A stretch of DNA of 5,423 nucleotides, taken from contig DCHU01000048.1 in NCBI GenBank assembly GCA_002314915.1, positions 1 to 5,423 on the forward strand, in the 5' to 3' direction. The notes under the pieces were generated by a model. The model was not told the DNA's origin and searched no databases. It was given only the letters and a program-made list of their open reading frames with translations. Within the stretch, counting starts at the first letter, position 1. Every line of letters begins with the position of its first letter. Shown one piece after another: positions 1-4,314 of this stretch. Source of the DNA: Caryophanales bacterium UBA1744. GTDB taxonomy: Bacteria; Bacillota_I; Bacilli_A; RFN20; CAG-826. The position numbers and the translations under genes were made by a program.

Positions 1-1545
1 ACCGAGAGTGAGACGCCTCCCGTTACCCCTGAAGAAGAAATCAAACTTCACGAATACTTCAAGACCGAGAAGCTTCCTGAGATAAAAATCAACACAGCAG
101 ACGGTCTTGCAATCGACGACTCTTCTTTAATCGATCCAACTCAGCACAAAGGATCTAAAGGAGAGGTTCCTGTCTATAACTATGTTGGCGCATCAATCAG
201 TGTCGATAGCAACGGCGAAGGTTATGACTTAACAGACGTCGCATCACAAGTCAAAGTGAGAGGCAACTACACATCCACATACGCAAAAAGACCAATAAGA
301 ATCAAATTTGATAAGAAACAATCCTTGTTGGGTCTCAATAACAACAATAAATTCAAATCATGGGTCCTTTTAGCGGAGTGGAAAGATACCTCAATGCTCC
401 GCAACACGGTTGCGGGTTTTATTTCTAACTCAATCTTAGAAAGCGATGGCTATTACGCATCAGACTTCAGACCGGTTAAGGTTTACCTCAATGGTGAGTA
501 TAACGGCGTCTACAACCTAGTTGAGCAACAGCAAATCGATTCAAATAGGGTAAATATACCTGAATCAAAGTTAGCAACAGACGGCGTTAAGACAGGATAT
601 TTCCTCGAATATGACGGATATTATAAGAATGAAGACGCCATTCAGACGTTCACCGTCGATTATTTGGGCCAAAATAACGGCAATACAGGCTTTTCCGTCA
701 CAAATGACATAATGAATCAGGAGCAACATGATTTCGCCGCCAAATGCACCCAAAACATCTGGAAGGTCGTCTATGACGCGATAAAGAAAACGCACACCGA
801 TGTGACCACAAACCCATTCCATACCATTGATGAAGATGGCGAATATGTGACAGATACATCCACTTCAGTCGAAGAGGCTATATCCAAAGTCATCGATATC
901 GATTCATTAGTGGATATGTTTATCGTCTGCGACATCTCGGAAGATAGAGATATTGGATTCTCATCATTCAACTTATCTTTAGATATGAGTGAAACCGGAA
1001 ACAGAAAGATGACTTATGTCGCTCCATGGGATTTTGATTATGCATATGGCAACAGCACATGGGGCAACGCTTTAGCGTTAACTCTCGCAAATCAGAGCGC
1101 GATGACTTCAAACGGAAGGCTTGTTAAGAGTGGTTCAAGCTACAAGTTCTCCGATAGCTGCGTGCTCACAAAAGACGACTTCAAGATCAGTAACTCATCC
1201 ACGCTATATTGCTCCACTACCGATAACCCTTGGCTCAATATATTCGCAAATCAGGGATGGTTTTGGGAAAGGGTCAACGCCAAATGGAATTTAGCTAAAG
1301 AAGCAGGCGTGTTTACCGAGGCGTCTAAACTCATTGATTTATACACAACAAAGTACTCCGCCGATTACGTTGAGAATGCGACCAAATGGTCTCAGTCGTT
1401 CGGAATCACATTAAGTGGTTATCAGCCAAGCATAGTCAAATACTTTGTAAATCAAAGGCAAGCGTCAGAATATCTAAAGATATGGTTGGACGCTAGAATT
1501 GCTGGGCTGGATTCCGCATATCCAAAACAACTCGCTAAATACTAA
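1..1545 (+). CDS. CotH kinase family protein, 5'-partial
   Basis: The frame is open from base 1 to the TAA at 1543-1545, giving 514 visible residues; the true start lies upstream. The fragment opens with a Pro/Glu/Thr-rich linker (residues 1-13). It then shows the CotH kinase fold in order: a VRGNYTSTYAKRP segment (about residues 85-97), SWVLLAEWKDTSMLRN (about 121-136), NGEYNGVYNLVEQ (164-176), the Asp/Asn-rich segment around D311-N324, and APWDFDYAYG (341-350). The last matches the family's WDxD metal-binding motif. CotH proteins are atypical, secreted or spore-associated protein kinases, and bacterial versions outside spore formers are often extracellular. The missing N-terminus probably carries a signal peptide and perhaps Ig-like or dockerin modules, but this cannot be seen. 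The C-terminus looks natural. Family assignment is firm; substrate and cell location are unknown. It is unlikely to be functionally tied to the uronate genes downstream, because an IS-associated rearrangement separates them. Confidence 0.88.
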   Translation, partial: TESETPPVTPEEEIKLHEYFKTEKLPEIKINTADGLAIDDSSLIDPTQHKGSKGEVPVYNYVGASISVDSNGEGYDLTDVASQVKVRGNYTSTYAKRPIRIKFDKKQSLLGLNNNNKFKSWVLLAEWKDTSMLRNTVAGFISNSILESDGYYASDFRPVKVYLNGEYNGVYNLVEQQQIDSNRVNIPESKLATDGVKTGYFLEYDGYYKNEDAIQTFTVDYLGQNNGNTGFSVTNDIMNQEQHDFAAKCTQNIWKVVYDAIKKTHTDVTTNPFHTIDEDGEYVTDTSTSVEEAISKVIDIDSLVDMFIVCDISEDRDIGFSSFNLSLDMSETGNRKMTYVAPWDFDYAYGNSTWGNALALTLANQSAMTSNGRLVKSGSSYKFSDSCVLTKDDFKISNSSTLYCSTTDNPWLNIFANQGWFWERVNAKWNLAKEAGVFTEASKLIDLYTTKYSADYVENATKWSQSFGITLSGYQPSIVKYFVNQRQASEYLKIWLDARIAGLDSAYPKQLAKY

Positions 1546-1559
1546 AAAAGACCGCTTAG
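1546..1559 (+). terminator. Left half of a disrupted intrinsic terminator
   Basis: Directly after the CotH-family stop is an A-run followed by GACCGCTTAG, which looks like the 5' arm of an A-tract/U-tract terminator hairpin. The expected partner (CTAAGCGGTC followed by Ts) is absent: the insertion sequence begins at the next base, and the sequence beyond its right end does not supply it. Inferred from composition and position only. Confidence 0.4.
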
Positions 1560-1584
1560 TGATATGAACCCCAAAAGTTGGACA
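1560..1584 (+). repeat. IS left terminal inverted repeat (IRL)
   Basis: The 25-bp left end starts TGATATGAACCCC and ends GTTGGACA. It matches the reverse complement of 3001-3025 at 18 of 25 positions. The conserved blocks are the terminal TGA, the TGAACCC core and the GTTGGAC core. It lies 14 bases after the CotH-family stop codon. Confidence 0.85.
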
Positions 1585-1603
1585 ACCAACTGGAGGGGTT
1601 TTT
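1566..1603 (+). promoter_or_regulatory. Left-end stem-loop covering the orfA ribosome site
   Basis: AACCCC (1567-1572) pairs with GGGGTT (1595-1600). An inner stem AGTTGG (1576-1581) pairs with CCAACT (1586-1591) around an ACAA loop, and a small internal loop separates the two stems. A T-run (1599-1603) follows. The orfA Shine-Dalgarno GGAGG (1592-1596) lies inside the structure. RNA initiated upstream of the IS would fold this way, which would terminate read-through and/or hide the orfA start. Transcripts starting inside the IS end would lack the 5' arm. Base pairing is seen directly; the regulatory role is inferred by analogy with transposons that block translation from incoming transcripts. 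Confidence 0.6.
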
Positions 1604-1606
1604 ATC

Positions 1607-2116
1607 ATGAGATGGACAAAAGAAGAAAAACTCAAGATGGTGCTTGAGTACAAGAAGAATGGCTTTACACCTACCGTGGAAGGCTGTTCTAGAAAAACGA
1701 TGCATGATCGCATATTGGTATGGGCAAAAATCTATGATGCTTATGGCGATAGTGGTTTAGAGCATCGAAGCAGACATTGGACTTATGAAGTCAAAACAAA
1801 TGCAGTTCAACGCGTTTTAGACGGCGAATCATATCACGAGGTTGCGCATTCCTTGGGCATGTCTAGCAAAACTCAAGTTACAACCTGGCACCGAAAGTAT
1901 TTAGAACTTGGGTGGGATGGCTTAAAATTGGATGGTCGAGGCAGGAAAAGGAAAATGGGAAACAAACCGGTCAAACCATCTAAAAGCAAGTCTCAAACGG
2001 AAGAAATAGTCGAGCTAAGGAAAAGGCTAGAGTATTTAGAGGCGGAGAATGCTTACCTAAAAAAATTAGCTGCCTTAGTTCAACAAAGGAAGGCCCAAGA
2101 ACAGAAGAAAAAGTAA
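1607..2116 (+). CDS. IS3-family transposase OrfA (DNA-binding subunit)
   Basis: This 169-residue basic protein is the regulatory and DNA-binding half of an IS3-type transposase. Residues 1-50 form a first helix-turn-helix, beginning RWTKEEKLKMVLEYKKNG. A second helix-turn-helix follows at about residues 60-105 (the VQRVLDGESYHEVAHSLGMS region). A Lys/Arg-rich linker leads to a leucine-zipper coiled coil at about residues 130-158, with heptad L and I residues through LRKRLEYLEAENAYLKKL. It should bind the terminal repeats, and when fused to OrfB by -1 frameshifting it yields the full transposase. The ATG at 1607 is preceded by GGAGGGG (1592-1598) at suitable spacing, so the start is well supported. 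Length is normal for the IS150 group. The gene appears intact, unlike orfB. Confidence 0.88.
   Translation: MRWTKEEKLKMVLEYKKNGFTPTVEGCSRKTMHDRILVWAKIYDAYGDSGLEHRSRHWTYEVKTNAVQRVLDGESYHEVAHSLGMSSKTQVTTWHRKYLELGWDGLKLDGRGRKRKMGNKPVKPSKSKSQTEEIVELRKRLEYLEAENAYLKKLAALVQQRKAQEQKKK
2059..2065 (+). other. Candidate -1 frameshift site A AAA AAA (upstream option)
   Basis: A run of seven A lies in orfA phase as CTA AAA AAA TTA, the correct phase for a tandem -1 slip into the orfB frame, which is open from 1984. Slipping here would replace the last part of the OrfA zipper with a less typical sequence (ISCLSSTKEG...). It is therefore the stronger slippery heptamer but gives the less natural fusion protein. 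Confidence 0.35.
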
Positions 2117-2132
2117 AGGTTCTTGAGGAACT
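2085..2132 (+). other. Candidate -1 frameshift signal at the end of orfA
   Basis: The last orfA codons are AAG AAA AAG TAA, containing G AAA AAG (2107-2113) immediately before the stop. A purine-rich Shine-Dalgarno-like AAAGGAAGG lies upstream (2085-2093). A small hairpin, GTTC (2119-2122) with GAAC (2128-2131), lies downstream. A -1 shift here would join the intact OrfA to KVLEELRRSFKL, giving the usual IS3-type OrfAB junction. The heptamer is not the ideal A AAA AAG. The position and flanking elements fit IS3-family programmed frameshifting; use of the site is inferred. Confidence 0.5.
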
Positions 2133-2166
2133 AAGGCGATCTTTTAAACTCAGCGTCCTTCTAGAG

Positions 2167-2974
2167 GTGTCAAAGCTGCCCAGATCTACTTTCTTTTACA
2201 CGAAAAGCAAAGGCGGTTTGGATAAAAAGAACGAATATTTAATAGAATTGATAAAAGATATTTTCTTTGAAAATAAGAAGAGATACGGATATCGCCGCAT
2301 CGCTTTGGCTTTAAAAAACGAACACTCCTTGACGGTCAACCACAAAAAGGTGAAGAGAATCATGAAGAAGGAAGGCTTGTTCCCGCCTGTCAGAAGAAGC
2401 AAATACCGTTCTTGTAAGGGAGAGGTCGGCAAAGTGGCTCCAAACGTCATAGAACGTAACTTCAAGGCGGATAGGCCGAACCAGAAATGGACAACCGATG
2501 TCACCGAGTTCCGTTTCCCTTGGGGCAAAGTGTATCTATCCCCGATCCTCGATATGTTTAATGGGGAGATAGTTTCCTATAGCGTCTCTAAGCATCCGTC
2601 TTATTCCCAGACAACGGATATGTTGAATAAGGCGTTTAGCAGAAACAAGGATCTCAAAGGCCTCATCTTCCATAGCGATCAAGGTTGGCAATACCAGATG
2701 GGAAACTATCAGAATCGCTTATCTGAACTAGAGATAATCCAAAGCATGTCTAGGAAAGGCAATTGCTTGGATAACTCGATAATGGAGAATTTCTTTGGAT
2801 TAATGAAAAAAAGAAATGTTTTTCGATCATCAATTTGAATTTGATAATTATGAGCAATTTAAGAAAGCTATAGATAAGTATATCTATTGGTATAACAACA
2901 AGCGAATCAAGACAAAATTAAAAGGACTGAGTCCCGTTCAATATAGGATTCAGTCCTTTCAACAGTCTGCTTAG
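2167..2974 (+). pseudogene. IS3-family transposase OrfB (DDE integrase), frameshifted
   Basis: This is the catalytic half of the transposase. From the GTG at 2167 the first frame runs 223 residues to a TGA at 2836-2838. It contains the HTH_21 region (about residues 30-75, with KKRYGYRRIALAL) and the integrase core. The catalytic residues are D111 (WTTDVTEF), D171 (HSDQGWQYQ) and E207 (NSIMENFFG). Spacing between the last two is exactly 35 residues, the DD35E signature. Family sequence continues in another frame from 2813 (EMFFDHQFEFDNYEQF...) through the conserved KGLSPVQYRIQSF to a TAG at 2972-2974. The break lies in the A7 run 2806-2812, where six A would restore the frame. The frame is open upstream to 1984 without an ATG, so expression is normally through OrfA-OrfB frameshifting; GTG 2167 is only a nominal start. 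The loss of 53 C-terminal residues probably inactivates it, unless slippage or a sequencing error explains the extra base. Confidence 0.85.
2921..2959 (-). terminator. Strong hairpin in the 3' end of orfB; possible antisense terminator
   Basis: AAAGGACTGAGTCC (2921-2934) pairs with GGATTCAGTCCTTT (2946-2959) over 14 positions, including one G-T wobble, around an 11-base loop. Read on the minus strand, the stem is followed by a T-rich stretch (complement of 2911-2920, containing TTTTG), as in an intrinsic terminator. It would stop transcripts entering the IS from the right. The sequence also encodes the conserved KGLSPVQYRIQSF end of the transposase, so part of the pairing may be a coding constraint. 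Function inferred. Confidence 0.45.
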
Positions 2975-2994
2975 AAGTGATATGATTGTTGAAA
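2957..2994 (+). repeat. Second right-end inverted repeat around the orfB stop
   Basis: TTTCAACAGTC (2957-2967) pairs with GATTGTTGAAA (2984-2994), 11 positions with one G-T wobble, around a 16-base loop that contains the orfB TAG. It shares its first three bases with the preceding hairpin, so the two folds compete at their edge. No T-run follows it, so it is not an obvious terminator. Confidence 0.4.
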
Positions 2995-3000
2995 CATTTC

Positions 3001-3025
3001 AGTCCAACATAATGGGTTCACTTCA
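3001..3025 (-). repeat. IS right terminal inverted repeat (IRR)
   Basis: The reverse complement starts TGAAGTGAACCC and ends GTTGGACT, matching the left end at 18 of 25 positions. The stretch GTCCAAC (3002-3008) and GGGTTCA (3014-3020) are the conserved blocks. It sets the right boundary of the element at 3025; the GH28 coding sequence starts immediately afterwards. Confidence 0.8.
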
Positions 3026-3641
3026 TAAATTGTTAATCCGCAACTGCTGGATGCAGTATGGTCACGGAGGAGTCGTACTAGGCTCTGAGATGGCTGGTGG
3101 AATTACCAACCTAAAAGTGGAAAGATGTCTATTCGATTCAACCGACCGTGGTCTTAGAATAAAGACCAGACGAGGAAGAGGAAAACTCGCGGTGATAGAT
3201 AATGTCACATTCTCGGATATCGTCATGAAGGGCGTATTAACACCATTGGTCATGAATATGTTCTATTTCTGTGACCCAGACGGCAAAACAGAATACGTCT
3301 GGAGCAAGGAAAAACTACCGGTTGATAACAGAACACCGCATTTGGGCAAATTTACCTTTGAAAGAATTGAGGCAAGTGGTATAGAATACGCAGCCGGATA
3401 TTTCTACGGTTTACCGGAAATGAAAATAGACGAAATAAACATCATCGACTCTTCTTTCTCCTTCAAGGAAGAATGCGGTGAGGGCACTCCGGCAATGATG
3501 AGTTTTGCCGAAATATGCTCAAAAAGAGGCTTTATATGCAAAAACGTGCGCAAAGTTAACATCAGCGGCGTTAACGTTTATGGCGCTGAAGGCCCGTTAA
3601 TCGAAAAAGAAGGAGTTGAGGAGGTCAATATCAATGAATAA
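3026..3641 (+). pseudogene. GH28 polygalacturonase-family C-terminal fragment, 5' end lost at IS
   Basis: The sequence from KLLIRNCWMQYGHGG onward is the C-terminal half of a glycoside hydrolase family 28 pectinase, a right-handed beta-helix enzyme that hydrolyses polygalacturonate. It keeps the GHG motif (codons 3060-3068, with the catalytic-site His at 3063) and the RIK substrate-binding motif (3156-3164), within the typical GVVLGSEMAGG and DRGLRIKTRRGRG blocks. About 205 residues remain of a usual 400-500. The NTD and DD motifs that supply the catalytic aspartates are missing, so the fragment cannot be an active hydrolase. An in-frame ATG at 2982 inside the IS right end would make a 219-residue chimeric ORF, whose first 14-15 residues are IS-derived. 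The gene ends at TAA 3639-3641, overlapping the gntR start by 8 bases, which implies an original operon with translational coupling. Family assignment is firm; the precise endo/exo or rhamnogalacturonan specificity is not determinable. Confidence 0.85.
3618..3625 (+). promoter_or_regulatory. Ribosome binding site of gntR
   Basis: GAGGAGGT ends 8 bases before the ATG at 3634, a strong Shine-Dalgarno inside the last codons of the GH28 gene. It fixes the gntR start and implies co-translation with the gene upstream. Confidence 0.8.
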
Positions 3642-4311
3642 CAATTCAGCAATATACGAGGAGATCAAAAACAAGATCATCAACCTTGATTTAACTCCGG
3701 GCACAAAGATTAGAGAAGAGGACCTTGCAGCAGAATATGGCATTTCAAGAACGCCTATTCGTGGAATCATCGCTAGATTAGTCCAAGACGGACTCCTCAA
3801 CGTCGTTCCACAGAAAGGAACATTCGTCTCACAGATCAGCATCGATGACATCAACACCTATATCTTCATGAGAAAGTGCGTTGAGTTGAAGATCATCACA
3901 ATGGCAGCGGATATCATTAATAATGATAATGTTGGCCCACTTCTTGAGATTCTCGATAAGCAGGCCGAAGTTTGTAAGCAGGAGCCATCAATCGAGAAAT
4001 CAAAAGCATTCTACAAATACGACAACGAATTCCATCAGACCCTCTTCAACATAGTTGGTCTCAATGGAGTGTGGGATATCCTCGTTGAAGGCGCAGTCCC
4101 ACTCAACAGAGCGAGAATCATGGCTAACCTCCGTGTTTCTGAGAAAGTCTCTGCGGTCTATTTGCAGCACAGGGCGATCATCGACAAGTTGCTCAATGGA
4201 GACAAAGAAGGCGCATATGCGGCCTATGAACAGCATCTCGACACCGGATTCGACGGACTCGGCGTCGTCATTGAACAATACAAAGATTATTTCATCGGGG
4301 GGAGCGGAATA
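3634..4311 (+). CDS. GntR/FadR-family transcriptional regulator, in frame with uxaC
   Basis: The N-terminal winged helix spans about residues 1-70: IYEEIKNKII, then LAAEYGISRTPIRGIIARL, then DGLLNVVPQKGTFVSQI. An FCD ligand-binding domain follows (about 75-220). The four residues that bind metal in FCD domains are all visible: D130, H134, H179 and H201. FCD regulators next to uronate genes (UxuR/ExuR/KdgR-like) usually repress them and respond to a uronate or pathway intermediate; that role is inferred from context here. The start is set by a GAGGAGGT site and overlaps the GH28 stop by 8 bases. There is no stop codon before uxaC: the frame continues through IGGSGIMEQFMDENFLL. A typical FCD protein would end about where DYF occurs (near 4293). 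One fewer G in 4297-4302 would end the protein at TAA 4310-4312. As sequenced, it is the N-terminal 226 residues of a fusion. Confidence 0.85.
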
Positions 4312-4314
4312 ATG
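4297..4314 (+). other. gntR-uxaC junction: G6 run, SD and masked TAATG overlap
   Basis: The six Gs at 4297-4302 followed by AGCGGA form a purine-rich ribosome site for the ATG at 4312. As written, the codons are GGG GGG AGC GGA ATA ATG, so gntR reads into uxaC. With five Gs they become GGG GGA GCG GAA TAA, and the stop overlaps the uxaC ATG by one base (TAATG), a normal coupling arrangement. This makes a one-base expansion the simplest origin of the fusion. Confidence 0.65.

Larger units (their letters stand above)
1560..3025 (+). mobile_element. IS3-family (IS150-like) insertion sequence, about 1466 bp, probably defective
   Basis: The element is bounded by imperfect 25-bp terminal inverted repeats that begin TGA and end TCA, matching the TG...CA ends of IS3 elements. 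It encodes the usual pair of overlapping-frame genes: a helix-turn-helix/leucine-zipper OrfA, and a DDE transposase OrfB one frame back (-1). Its length is normal for the IS150 group (about 1.2-1.5 kb). OrfB carries a one-base frameshift near its end, so the copy is probably non-autonomous. No target duplication is visible: the flanks are TTAG on the left and TAAA on the right. The two flanks come from unrelated genes, one of them truncated, which suggests that a deletion or inter-copy recombination followed insertion. Confidence 0.9.

Noticed and set aside
1559..2985. GTGATATGA occurs at 1559-1567 and again at 2977-2985, like a direct repeat bounding the IS.
   Set aside because: The second copy lies inside the element. 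The true right end is the inverted repeat at 3001-3025, which matches the left end at 18 of 25 positions, so the short match is probably chance.
1546..3025. CRISPR arrays, tRNA genes, riboswitches or attachment sites in the non-coding stretches.
   Set aside because: No spaced direct repeats, cloverleaf or tRNA-like sequence was seen; the gaps are short and accounted for by the IS ends.
3597..3633. A GntR operator upstream of gntR.
   Set aside because: No clear palindrome of FCD-regulator type is visible here; the original operator was probably upstream of the lost GH28 5' end.
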